From JBBQER01 sp038320885 (lineage in GTDB: Bacteria > Actinomycetota > Acidimicrobiia > IMCC26256 > PALSA-610), in assembly GCA_038320885.1 (NCBI GenBank), contig JBBQER010000006.1, positions 1-59,605 of the forward strand: a DNA stretch of 59,605 nucleotides. Reading direction: 5' to 3'. Below, in pieces: positions 15,801 through 24,659 of this stretch. Below the pieces are notes generated by a model, which was given only the letters and a program-made list of their open reading frames with translations, was not told the DNA's origin and searched no databases. The position numbers and the translations under genes are program-made. Position 1 is the first letter of the stretch, and every line of letters begins with the position of its first letter.

Positions 15801-18230
15801 TCATTCGGCTCGTAACAGGTCTCCGGGATGGCGGCGGCGCGCGATCCAGGCCGGTCCGGCCGCGAGCAGGATGGCGATCGCAAACGCGCTCGGGATCGTG
15901 AGGAGTATCGGCACGAGTGGGATGTGCACGCTCGGGGCGACATCGAGATGTGCCGAGAAGGCGGTCCAGATCGACCGTCCGGCGATGGCACCGAGCGGGA
16001 GGCCGATTGCGAGCGTGACGAACGCGAGCGTCGTCGCCTGCCACGCGATGGCGGCCGATATCTGCCGGCGAGTGAATCCGAGAGTCATGAGGATCGCGAG
16101 GTCGCGCCGGCGGCGTCGGATCGCGGTCACCAATGCGTGGCCGATCGATGCGATGGCGAGCAGCGCGAGGAGTGCAGCGAGCGCAAGCGGTGTGGACTCG
16201 ACCCGCGCGTAGTTGCGGATGTCGGCAGGTCTCTGCGCGGTCATGATCGTCCAGAGACCGCGGATGCAGTATTTGTTGTGTGCGACCGCGGTCAGTAGAT
16301 GGTTCACGTCGGAGGTGTGTTGCGCGCCGCCGGCGACGTGGACCAGCGCGAAGTTGGCCGTGCCGGGGCGTGCGCCCCCGGCATCACGGGGCGGCGCGAA
16401 CCGAGCAACGAGCGGTCCTGGCAACAAGGCGCCATCGCCGAGTCCGGTCGGGTTGAAGTCGCCCTGTCCGAATGCCGGAAGGACCACGCGTCCGACAACC
16501 CGAAGCTTGATCGTGTGGCCGGCGAGGGATGCTTCGATCGTGTCGCCGATGCGAGCGTTCAGCTGGGAGAGCGTCCGGCCTCCGAGTGCGACCTCGTCCT
16601 CAACTCGCGGCGCGCGACCTTCGAGCACCGTTGGCAAGAGCGGTGCGCCGCGTCCCGAGAGAATGCCGATCGCGGGGATCGTGTGCGTGCCGACTTGCAA
16701 CGTCGCGTAGTCGCCGAATGACCACCGGTCGACGCCCGCGTGGTTGGCCATCAGGTTCACGTACACGCGTGTGGGCGGCGACGCGAACTGCGCGTCGATC
16801 GTGGCATCCCAGGTCTGTCCGTAGAGGCCCGGTGTGCGCACGAGATGTACGAGGTTGCTCCCAAACGTGAAGGCGGCGGCTACGGATGCGATGGCGATCA
16901 CGCTGCCGACCAGCGCGCTGCGCACGGGAACGGCAGTACGGCCGCGACCCGGCTCGAGCGCCAGACGCACACCGATGGTTGCCGTCACTGGCGCGCCGAG
17001 TTGCGCGGCCTCGCGCGCGATGCGCGACGACCTCACAACGGGAGCTCCCGTGCCTGTTCGTTGCCAATCGGGCGTCGCCCGCGAGAGACGCCATGCCGAC
17101 CACGCGACGCGCAACACGAGGAGCACCACGATGCCGGCGGCGCCGATTCCGAGCACGGTCCAGTCCGCAGCGAGGCCGGGGTGAGGCTCGCTGATCCGTG
17201 CAGGACCGAACAGCACGAGTGGTGAGGCGACGAGCGCGAGCGCGACTGCGATCGCGGCGCCAAGTATGGCCGCGATCGCAACCTCGAGAAGCAGGGTCGC
17301 GAGGAGCTGCGCACGCGTCGACCCAATCGCGCGCAATGTCGGAAACTCGACGGATGAGACGAACAAGTCGCGCGCGGCGACCTGACCGAGAACGACAAGC
17401 GCCGCGAGCGCTGCGAGCAGCGCGAAGATCGCGAGCGCGGCCGCCTGTGGTCGGATCGCTTGCTCGATCCTGGCCGCCTGATCCGATTCGTTCGCGATCT
17501 GGATTTCGTTCGCGATCGCCGGATAGTGCTGCGCGAGCCGCCGCGCGGCGTGCGCGACCGAGGTCGGTGAGTAGCCCGGCCGAATGCGGACCACCACATA
17601 GTTGAGTCCGTAGTTGGCGTCGAGCCTGCGCACCAGCGCGGGCGAGACGAGCACCTGCGGGAATGCGTCGTTCGTGGACACCGAGATGGCATCGTTGCGC
17701 GTCACGACGATGCCGACGATGCGAATCTCGAAGTGCAGCAACCCCGTTCGGCGACCCGGGCTCTGCGGTGCGAGAGACAGCGCGAGCCTGCTCCCGGTAC
17801 CCACGTGAGACTTCGCGGCCATGCGCGTATCGACGACCGCCTCCCCCGGGTCGTCGGGACGGAACATCCGTCCGGACGCGACTTTTGGGCGGTCGATCGC
17901 GTCGGCGAACCCGGCGCCGGGCCCGATCACGGCGTAGGTAGTTGGTTGACGCTTCTTGTCGACCGGGTTGAGGATTGCCGCGTGGGCGATCGCTTCGATG
18001 CCGGGGAGCCTCACCAGCGCGGCGTCGTATGCACTCAGCACCGGCGCCACGAGGAGATCCGAAGCCCGCGATGCCGTCAGATAGCGCGAGTACGAGCTGT
18101 TGGTTCGGCGCGCTCCCGCCGCGGTCAACAGCACGACACCACCGGCCACGCCGACCAGCAACGCGAACGTTGTCCACGCCCGCCACCGGGAACGCAGCTC
18201 CGCCAAGAGACGCAGGCGAACCGCCGTCAC
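15801..18230 (-). CDS. FtsX/MacB-type ABC transporter permease (islet gene)
   Basis: An 809-aa membrane protein. It has an N-terminal helix, a large extracytoplasmic domain, three helices around residues 270-380, a second extracytoplasmic domain and a C-terminal three-helix block. The end 'GDLLRAE' and the N-terminus 'LLAELRSRWRAWTTFALLVG' mirror the permease at 4512-7013, so they are paralogues. No ATPase gene lies next to it. The GTG start at 18230 overlaps the stop of a truncated upstream frame (GTGA), which suggests it was once the downstream gene of an operon. It is the only intact gene between the two tRNA-Arg repeat copies. Confidence 0.88.
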   Translation of the reverse strand: MTAVRLRLLAELRSRWRAWTTFALLVGVAGGVVLLTAAGARRTNSSYSRYLTASRASDLLVAPVLSAYDAALVRLPGIEAIAHAAILNPVDKKRQPTTYAVIGPGAGFADAIDRPKVASGRMFRPDDPGEAVVDTRMAAKSHVGTGSRLALSLAPQSPGRRTGLLHFEIRIVGIVVTRNDAISVSTNDAFPQVLVSPALVRRLDANYGLNYVVVRIRPGYSPTSVAHAARRLAQHYPAIANEIQIANESDQAARIEQAIRPQAAALAIFALLAALAALVVLGQVAARDLFVSSVEFPTLRAIGSTRAQLLATLLLEVAIAAILGAAIAVALALVASPLVLFGPARISEPHPGLAADWTVLGIGAAGIVVLLVLRVAWSAWRLSRATPDWQRTGTGAPVVRSSRIAREAAQLGAPVTATIGVRLALEPGRGRTAVPVRSALVGSVIAIASVAAAFTFGSNLVHLVRTPGLYGQTWDATIDAQFASPPTRVYVNLMANHAGVDRWSFGDYATLQVGTHTIPAIGILSGRGAPLLPTVLEGRAPRVEDEVALGGRTLSQLNARIGDTIEASLAGHTIKLRVVGRVVLPAFGQGDFNPTGLGDGALLPGPLVARFAPPRDAGGARPGTANFALVHVAGGAQHTSDVNHLLTAVAHNKYCIRGLWTIMTAQRPADIRNYARVESTPLALAALLALLAIASIGHALVTAIRRRRRDLAILMTLGFTRRQISAAIAWQATTLAFVTLAIGLPLGAIAGRSIWTAFSAHLDVAPSVHIPLVPILLTIPSAFAIAILLAAGPAWIARRRHPGDLLRAE

Positions 18231-18366
18231 GTACCGAGTCTGATCCTGCCGCCTTTACGGCGCACGCCGACCTGCACTCCCGGAGTCCGTGAGGCCAGCA
18301 CCCCCGCAGCAACCGCGGCGGGCGCCGGCTTCAGCACCGCGTCGGCTTGGGCCTGCACCCATTCAG
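18227..18366 (-). pseudogene. Truncated gene tail joined to the tRNA-Arg 3' end
   Basis: Directly after the tRNA-Arg 3' end the minus strand stays open for about 45 codons: 'EWVQAQADAVLKPAPAAVAA', 'GVLASRTPGVQVGVRRKGGR', then a TGA that overlaps the GTG start of the permease. Operon-style stop/start overlap plus coding-like composition suggest the real C-terminus of a lost upstream gene. Its 5' part would have been removed where the islet joined the tRNA gene. The parent family is not recognisable. Confidence 0.45.
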
Positions 18367-18439
18367 CGCGCTCGGAGGGAGTCGAACCCCCAACCTTCTG
18401 ATCCGTAGTCAGATGCTCTATCCATTGAGCTACGAGCGC
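18367..18439 (-). tRNA. tRNA-Arg (anticodon ACG)
   Basis: A complete cloverleaf on the minus strand. The acceptor is GCGCTCG/CGAGCGC, the D-arm is GCTC/GAGC, and the anticodon stem is TCTGA/TCAGA with loop CTACGGA (anticodon ACG, Arg CGN codons). The T-arm has loop TTCGACT, and the discriminator is G. CCA is not encoded. A TACAAT -10-like element lies at 18451-18456. The 3' half is duplicated at 15575-15614, marking this gene as the integration site of a small islet. Confidence 0.96.
18369..18408 (-). repeat. tRNA-Arg 3' half, proximal copy of the 40-bp direct repeat
   Basis: This is the part of the intact tRNA-Arg gene, from anticodon to acceptor stem, that recurs exactly at 15575-15614 in the same orientation. 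The spacing between the copies is 2794 bp. It would correspond to the att site retained in the functional tRNA. Confidence 0.85.
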
Positions 18440-18488
18440 TTGGGCCTTCGATTGTACCGATCCGCACCTGCCGCGTCGGGGGCAGTTC

Positions 18489-19592
18489 TCAGCTGTCGGC
18501 AGCACCGGCGACCGCGCGCACCGAGCTCAGCCGCTGTTCGTCGATCTCCTCGGCGATCGTCTCGTCCTCGGCGATCAGTTGGTCGATGTCGCCCTCGGCA
18601 AAGCCCATCACGCCCATGTCCTCGAACGCGGCACGGATCTTCGGGCCCCACAGGCCGATGTCACGCAGGATCGGAACGATCCGCGCGAACAGGAAGCCGC
18701 GGAACATCAGCTGCAGTTCGGCGTGCTCGACGATCTCGACCACTTCGTCGACGGGGAGGCCGAGTCGCTCCCAGATCTCCTCACCGAGAAAACGGTCACG
18801 CATCCGGTAGCACGCGTCGACGCAGAACTCTTCGCGCTCGTCGCGTTCGCGTTGCGTCAGCTCGGGGTAGTAGTCGCGTAGCGCCAGTCGCCCGAACATG
18901 ACGTGGCGCGCTTCGTCCTGCATCACGTACGCGTTGATCGACTTGGCCAGGGGATCGGTGGCGTTGTTGCGGATCAAACCGAACGCGGCGAGCGCCAACC
19001 CCTCGATGAGCACCTGCATCGCGAGATACGTCATGTCCCACCGGCTGTCGGTGAGCGCGTCGTCGAGGAGCGACTTCAGATTGGAGTTCAGCGGGTACAC
19101 GAGCTCGAGCTTCTCGTGGAGATAGCGGCTGAACACCTCGACGTGGCGGGCCTCGTCGATCACCTGCGTCGCGGCGAAGAACTTGGCGTCGATCGTGGGC
19201 ACCGTGTTCACGATCTTCGACGCGCACATCAGTGCACCCTGCTCGCCGTGCAGGAACTGCGAGAACTGCCACGACACCTGGTTGCGCCGCACCTCGCCGC
19301 GCTCACGCTCGTTCATCTTCTCCCAGAAGCGCGTGCCGAACAGCAAGATGCTCTCGTCGGGAACACCGATCGGGTTCTCGAAGTCGACGTCGACGCTCCA
19401 GTCGATCCGGTCGGACGCAACCCATTGCCGGCGCGTGCCCTTGTCGTAGAGGCGGAGGAGCTGGTCGCGCCCGTTGGTGTAGTCGAAGTCGAAGATCGTG
19501 GGACCCGCCGCCGGCAGGCTCCAAGCGTTCGCCGTCAGATCGATGGTCTGGGCGGTCTCGCCCTTCGGCTTCGGCTCGGTGGATTGCACCAT
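18489..19592 (-). CDS. Ferritin-like diiron protein
   Basis: A 367-aa helical protein with two copies of the diiron motif: 'VIDEARHVEVFSRYLHEKL' and 'VMQDEARHVMFGRLALRDYY'. These are combined with Glu-containing helices at 'FLHGEQGALMCASK' and 'AMQVLIEGLALAAFG'. Such E...ExxH ligand pairs bind two irons in ferritin-like, RNR-R2-like or AurF-like oxygenases. The size and motif spacing fit an oxidase/oxygenase rather than a storage ferritin. The substrate is unknown. It is a single gene between tRNA-Arg and ogt. The C-terminal tail is acidic. Confidence 0.85.
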   Translation of the reverse strand: MVQSTEPKPKGETAQTIDLTANAWSLPAAGPTIFDFDYTNGRDQLLRLYDKGTRRQWVASDRIDWSVDVDFENPIGVPDESILLFGTRFWEKMNERERGEVRRNQVSWQFSQFLHGEQGALMCASKIVNTVPTIDAKFFAATQVIDEARHVEVFSRYLHEKLELVYPLNSNLKSLLDDALTDSRWDMTYLAMQVLIEGLALAAFGLIRNNATDPLAKSINAYVMQDEARHVMFGRLALRDYYPELTQRERDEREEFCVDACYRMRDRFLGEEIWERLGLPVDEVVEIVEHAELQLMFRGFLFARIVPILRDIGLWGPKIRAAFEDMGVMGFAEGDIDQLIAEDETIAEEIDEQRLSSVRAVAGAADS

Positions 19593-19713
19593 GGTTGCTC
19601 GCCTCCCGGTTTTGCCCGCCGGTCACGCGCCCGTCCGGGAATCGTAGGACGATTCGCTGCGAGCCGCCCGGCCGGATCAACGACAGGTTGCCCGAGTCGA
19701 AGACCCGCGCCGC

Positions 19714-20181
19714 CTAGGAGTTGACGAGCTCGAAGGCGGGGGCCTCGTGAGCAAGCAGCCAGCGCTTCCGGTCGAGGCCGAAGCCGTAGCCGCCGAGCCC
19801 GCCGCCCGTACGGATGACGCGGTGGCACGGAATGATCAGGCAGACCGGGTTCGTGGCGTTCGCGGTTCCGACCGCGCGTGCCGCACCCGGTGCTCCGACT
19901 CTCGCCGCGAGCTCGCCGTACGAGACCGTCGTGCCCGCCGGCACCTCGCGCAGCAGCTTCCACACTTGCTGCTTGAACTCGGTGCCTTGGGGATCGACGC
20001 CGATCGCGTCGAGCGCGTCCATTTCACCGGCGAAGTAGGCCGCGAGCGCGAGATGCACGCCACTCGAATCGCGGCGCACGCCGGTGCCTTGGACGAACGC
20101 AGCGGTACGCACGGCGCCGTCGACGACGACGGCGCGGAACGTACTGATCGGGGTTTCAACTTGGGCCAGTTCTCGTGTCAT
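19714..20181 (-). CDS. ogt: Methylated-DNA--protein-cysteine S-methyltransferase
   Basis: A 155-aa suicide DNA repair protein. The methyl-accepting Cys is in 'LIIPCHRVIRTGG'. The preceding wing/helix is 'FKQQVWKLLREVPAGTTVSYGELAARVG', with the 'ARAVGTANATNP' hinge. It removes O6-alkyl groups from guanine irreversibly. The length fits the Ogt type without an extra Ada domain. It is transcribed divergently from an Ada-AlkA fusion gene 100 bp away, so the two form an alkylation-damage locus with a shared control region. Confidence 0.95.
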   Translation of the reverse strand: MTRELAQVETPISTFRAVVVDGAVRTAAFVQGTGVRRDSSGVHLALAAYFAGEMDALDAIGVDPQGTEFKQQVWKLLREVPAGTTVSYGELAARVGAPGAARAVGTANATNPVCLIIPCHRVIRTGGGLGGYGFGLDRKRWLLAHEAPAFELVNS

Positions 20182-20182
20182 G

Positions 20183-20262
20183 AGAACGTTCTACGCCCAA
20201 TCGGCTGGACGGATCCGGACAACCGTCCGCAGTCGGAGCGCGTGTCCGGATCCGTCTAGATT
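20183..20262. promoter_or_regulatory. Shared ogt / ada-alkA control region with 14-bp inverted repeat
   Basis: In the 100-bp divergent spacer GACGGATCCGGACA (20208-20221) recurs as its exact inverse TGTCCGGATCCGTC (20243-20256). Each arm carries the palindromic core CGGATCCG. A second palindrome AGAACGTTCT (20183-20192) lies right before the ogt start. TAGATT (20257-20262) is a plausible -10 for the plus gene, without a good -35 box, which would fit activator-dependent transcription. The AraC-type HTH of the Ada-AlkA protein is the most likely ligand. Confidence 0.6.
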
Positions 20263-20281
20263 GGTCGCCTAGAACGGAGAC

Positions 20282-21655
20282 ATGCTGAACTTCCAGGGCG
20301 TCGTCACCACGGGTATCTACTGCCGGCCGGGGTGCCCGGGGACGCCGTTGCGTCGCAACACATTGCCGTTCGACTTCGCGGCGGCGGCGGAAGCGGCCGG
20401 GTTCCGTCCGTGCCTGCGCTGCCGTCCCGACCGGGTCACCGAGCCCGGCTGGATCGCAGCGCCCGAGCTCGTATGCCGTGCGATGCGGTGCATCGCCGAC
20501 GGCGCGCTCGACGGCGCGACCGAAGACGACCTCGCAACGCGCCTGGGTGTCAGCGCGCGTCACCTCCGCCGTCTGTTCGCCGAGCACGTCGGCGCGACAC
20601 CCAGCGATGTTGCCCGTTCCCGCCGTGCCCACTTCGCTCGGCGGCTCCTCGACGACACGGATCTGCCGATGGTGCAGCTCGCGCCCGCCGCCGGTTTCAA
20701 CAGTGTGCGCCAGATGAACCGCGTGATGAACGAGGTGTTCCGCTTCACGCCCACGGAGCTGCGCGCTCGGCGACGCCTCCCCGATCGGCTCGTGGTCGAC
20801 GGCGGCCTCGAGCTTCGAGTTCCCTACCGCGCACCGCTCGCGTGGAACGAGCTGCTCCGCTTCCTCTCGCCCCGCGCGATCCCCGGTGTCGAGTCGATCG
20901 ATCTCGACGCCGGGATCTACCGCCGCACTGTCGAGCTCGACGGCGCGCCCAACGTCATCGAGGTGTGGAACGTCGCGAGCGAGCAGGCGTTGCGTCTGCG
21001 CGCGCATCTGTCGGGTCTCCAAGGGCTCGTCCACCTCGTCGCCGCGGTGCGACGGCTCTTCGACCTCGACGCCGACCCCAAGCCGATCGACCGCCGCCTC
21101 GCACGCGATCCGCGCCTGGCTCCGCTCGTACGCTCCCGCCGCGGCCTGCGGGTCCCCGGCGCGGTCGACGCGTTCGAGCTCGGGGTGCGGGCGATCCTCG
21201 GCCAGCAGGTGTCCGTGGCCCGGGCCACCGCGCTCAGTGGCAAGCTCGTTGGCGCCTTCGGCGAACCGGTTCCCGGGATCGGCGCGCTCGGCCTCACGCA
21301 CCTCTTCCCGAGCGCGGCGACGATCGCCGATGCCGATCTCGCGTCGCTGGGTGTGCCCGGCGCGCGAATCCGTGCCCTGCAGGGGTTCGCCGAAGCCGTC
21401 GCAACCGAGTCGATTGCCCTGGATCGCGCGGCGGGGCTCGACGAAGTCGTGACCGCCTTGTGCGCCCTGCCCGGCATCGGGCCCTGGACTGCCCACTACA
21501 TCGCGATGCGTGCCTGTGCCGAACGGGACGCGTTCCCGGCATCGGATCTGGCGATCCGGCGTGAGCTCGGCGCCGTGCCCGAGGCGGCCGCGGAGACCTG
21601 GCGGCCCTGGCGGGCGTACGGCGCGATGCACATCTGGGCCGCACACGCGAGTTGA
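20282..21655 (+). CDS. alkA: Ada-type regulator fused to AlkA 3-methyladenine DNA glycosylase
   Basis: 457 aa. Residues 1-55 are the Ada N-terminal zinc domain with the four Cys in 'GIYCRPGC' and 'PCLRCRPD'; the first is the methyl-phosphotriester acceptor in Ada. Residues 60-165 form an AraC-type double HTH ('LATRLGVSARHLRRLFAEH', 'AGFNSVRQMNRVMNEVFRFTP'). Residues 170-457 form AlkA: N-terminal AlkA domain, HhH 'ALCALPGIGPWTAHYIAMRA', and catalytic Asp in 'ERDAFPASD'. It excises alkylated bases and probably also senses methylation and activates repair genes. An in-frame stop lies just before ATG 20282, so the short N-terminus is genuine. Confidence 0.95.
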   Translation: MLNFQGVVTTGIYCRPGCPGTPLRRNTLPFDFAAAAEAAGFRPCLRCRPDRVTEPGWIAAPELVCRAMRCIADGALDGATEDDLATRLGVSARHLRRLFAEHVGATPSDVARSRRAHFARRLLDDTDLPMVQLAPAAGFNSVRQMNRVMNEVFRFTPTELRARRRLPDRLVVDGGLELRVPYRAPLAWNELLRFLSPRAIPGVESIDLDAGIYRRTVELDGAPNVIEVWNVASEQALRLRAHLSGLQGLVHLVAAVRRLFDLDADPKPIDRRLARDPRLAPLVRSRRGLRVPGAVDAFELGVRAILGQQVSVARATALSGKLVGAFGEPVPGIGALGLTHLFPSAATIADADLASLGVPGARIRALQGFAEAVATESIALDRAAGLDEVVTALCALPGIGPWTAHYIAMRACAERDAFPASDLAIRRELGAVPEAAAETWRPWRAYGAMHIWAAHAS

Positions 21656-21764
21656 CGCGCGGGCCGGTCGCGGCGGACGATGGGGTGGCGAAGGCCCGTC
21701 GAACACGCTCGGCGCGATTGTCCGTGCTCGAAGCGTTTCCCCAGGTCAGCGCGCTTATACCAGC

Positions 21765-21793
21765 TTGAGATCGTCCCTGGAACGCGTTATGAT
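21765..21793 (+). promoter_or_regulatory. Sigma-70-type promoter for the sigma factor gene
   Basis: TTGAGA (21765-21770) and TATGAT (21788-21793) are separated by exactly 17 bp, close to consensus. Transcription from here would give a leader of about 210 nt before the ATG at 22012. The 21656-22011 region contains no gene; apart from this promoter nothing else clear is seen in it. Confidence 0.75.
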
Positions 21794-22011
21794 CGAGGAC
21801 CGGCCCTGGCCGGCGCTCGCTCCCCCGCTCGTTTAGCCGCCCGCCCGCACGCCCGAACTTTCGGAGCCGATCTCCCGGCACGCCTGGGGAACACCGACTC
21901 CAAGTTGGACGTTTCGTCTGATACTGGACCCGAGTAGTGGTCCGGCCGATAGAGACAGTACCGCTCCCCCCGCCAAGATCCGGCCCGAACTGCAAGACCT
22001 GAAGGCACAAC

Positions 22012-22965
<954 letters not shown>

Positions 22966-22979
22966 CACTTCCAAGCACG

Positions 22980-23008
22980 AACGGCCGTCCCTCCGGGGCG
23001 GCCGTTTT
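22980..23008 (+). terminator. Intrinsic terminator after the sigma factor gene
   Basis: A 12-bp stem, AACGGCCGTCCC (22980-22991) with GGGGCGGCCGTT (22995-23006, one G-T pair), closes a 3-nt loop. TTTT (23005-23008) completes it. It sits 15 nt after the stop codon and also separates the convergent SDR gene. Confidence 0.88.
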
Positions 23009-23018
23009 GCTTGTGCGA

Positions 23019-23801
23019 CTACTCGTTCAGGCGGTCGAACAGCTTGGCCAGGGCGGCGTCGGTGCCGGCCTGGGGGAGGATCACGCCGCCGTCGACCACG
23101 AGGGTCTGACCGGTGATGTAGCTCGCCCGATCCGACGCGAGGAACAGGATGGCCTCGGCGATCTCGTCGGCCTCGCCGATGCGGCCGAGCGGGATGGCTT
23201 CGGCGATGGGTGCGAACGCGTCGGGCATCTGCTCCCACACCGCGGTCATGGGAGTGCGCACGTGGCCGGGCGCCACGCAGTTCACGCGCACCGTCGGTCC
23301 GTACTCGAGCGCGCCACTCTTCGTCAGGGCGACCACACCCGCCTTGGCCGCGGAGTAGGCGGCTTCGTTGCGGGTGGGCGCGAGGCCCGACACCGACGCG
23401 ATGTTCACGATCGCGCCGCCGGTCTCGAGCATGTACGGGATCACGGAGCGGGTCGCGTTGAACGTGCCGGTGAGGTTCACGTCGATCAGGCGATGCCAGA
23501 GCTTGTCATCGACGGTGTGGAGCGGCCGGAGATCCCCGGTCCCCGCGTTGTTGACGAGGATGTCGACCTGGCCGACGGTCTGGGCGACCCGATCGACCAC
23601 TTCGGCGACTTCGTCGCCGTCGCGCACGTCGATCGCGTACGCGTGCCCGTCTACGGCCGCCGCGATGGCGACCGCGGTCTCGGGGTCGCGTTCGAACACG
23701 GCGATGGTCGCACCCTCGCCGGCGAATCGACGCGCGGTGGCGGCGCCGATCCCCGATCCGCCGCCCGTGATGATCGCGACCCGTCCCTCGAGCTCTCCCA
23801 C
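23019..23801 (-). CDS. Short-chain dehydrogenase/reductase (SDR)
   Basis: A 260-aa classical SDR. It has nucleotide-binding 'TGGGSGIGAATARRFAGEG' near the N-terminus, 'NNAGTGD', catalytic Ser in 'IVNIASVSG', Tyr-x3-Lys in 'AYSAAKAGV', and 'VAPGHVRTPM'. The acidic residue after strand 2 ('VFERDPE') suggests NAD rather than NADP. The substrate is unknown; FabG-like or 3-oxoacyl/steroid dehydrogenases have this layout. It is on the minus strand between the sigma-factor terminator and the GAF-like membrane protein gene. Confidence 0.93.
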   Translation of the reverse strand: MGELEGRVAIITGGGSGIGAATARRFAGEGATIAVFERDPETAVAIAAAVDGHAYAIDVRDGDEVAEVVDRVAQTVGQVDILVNNAGTGDLRPLHTVDDKLWHRLIDVNLTGTFNATRSVIPYMLETGGAIVNIASVSGLAPTRNEAAYSAAKAGVVALTKSGALEYGPTVRVNCVAPGHVRTPMTAVWEQMPDAFAPIAEAIPLGRIGEADEIAEAILFLASDRASYITGQTLVVDGGVILPQAGTDAALAKLFDRLNE

Positions 23802-23844
23802 GCGCAGGAGAGTAGCGACGACGGCGAATCGAGCGGAGCGGGGC

Positions 23845-24576
23845 TCAGCCGGATTCGAGCAACGCCGCGATCACGCCGCGTCCGTACGCGTCGACGAGGC
23901 TTGCGTCGCGCGAGACGTAGGTCTGGCCCGGATGGGAGACGAGCTCGAGCACGCCGACCACGTCGTCGCGCCGCCAGAGCGGCACGGTCAGCACCGCGCG
24001 ATCGTGGCTACTCGGACGGCGCACCGAGTGCCGTTGCTTCAGAGCCGCGCGCGCGATGTCGCCGTCGTCGGGTGGGAAGCGACCGGGCGCGAGATCGCGC
24101 TCGGCCGCGATGGGGACCTCGCCCGACGGCCCGGTCACGCGGACGCGCGCGCAGTCGGTCGGGAGCACCTCGGCGAGGCCCGCGGCCACGTGCGGCGCGG
24201 CCCGCTCGAGTGCGATGCGGAGGTCGAGCAGCTCACGGTCGGTCTCGAGCGCACCCGAGAACACCAGCTCGTCGGCGACGACGAGCGAGATGAGATTGGC
24301 GTCGTCCCGCAGGCGCCCGAGCAGCTGGAGGTGATGTTCCTTTTCGAGTGAGTAGTACGCGAAGCCCAGTGCGAAGATCGAAGCGACCAGGCGCAGCGAG
24401 CCGGTCGCGGCGAACATCGCGATCAGTGAGACGAGCCCGAGGAGCCCGAGCAGGACGGCGATCTGCACCCGGCGGTGCACGAGCGCAGCGTTGGTGAGCG
24501 GCTGGTCAGCCGGCAGGCCGACGAGGCGTTCCTCGCGCGTGATCGCGTTTTGAAGGATCGTGACGGTTGCAGTCAT
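23845..24576 (-). CDS. Two-helix membrane protein with GAF-like cytoplasmic domain
   Basis: Start ATG 24576 ('MTATVTILQNAITREERLVG') is preceded by a GGAG-type site and preferred over the upstream GTG-type start. Two adjacent membrane helices lie near residues 40-80 ('VLLGLLGLVSLIAMFAATG'). A roughly 150-aa domain then ends in 'RAVLTVPLWRRDDVVGVLEL' and 'SRDASLVDAYGRGVIAALLE', which resembles the end of a GAF domain. No kinase, HTH or output domain follows, so it may be a stand-alone sensor. Function is unknown. Confidence 0.75.
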   Translation of the reverse strand: MTATVTILQNAITREERLVGLPADQPLTNAALVHRRVQIAVLLGLLGLVSLIAMFAATGSLRLVASIFALGFAYYSLEKEHHLQLLGRLRDDANLISLVVADELVFSGALETDRELLDLRIALERAAPHVAAGLAEVLPTDCARVRVTGPSGEVPIAAERDLAPGRFPPDDGDIARAALKQRHSVRRPSSHDRAVLTVPLWRRDDVVGVLELVSHPGQTYVSRDASLVDAYGRGVIAALLESG

Positions 24577-24659
24577 GGGTCTCCGAAGTAACACCCCCAC
24601 CGCTCTCTCTTACATCGAGCGGAATCGACCCGTTTCTTGAGCGATTCCCGCGAACGGGC

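Noticed and set aside
18227..18505. 92-codon minus frame running through tRNA-Arg
   Set aside because: The first half is translation of the tRNA gene itself. Only the part after the tRNA is kept as a possible remnant.
20183..20192. AGAACGTTCT as a LexA/SOS box
   Set aside because: The actinobacterial SOS box needs four bases between GAAC and GTTC. Here there are none, so it is listed only as a palindrome in the control region.
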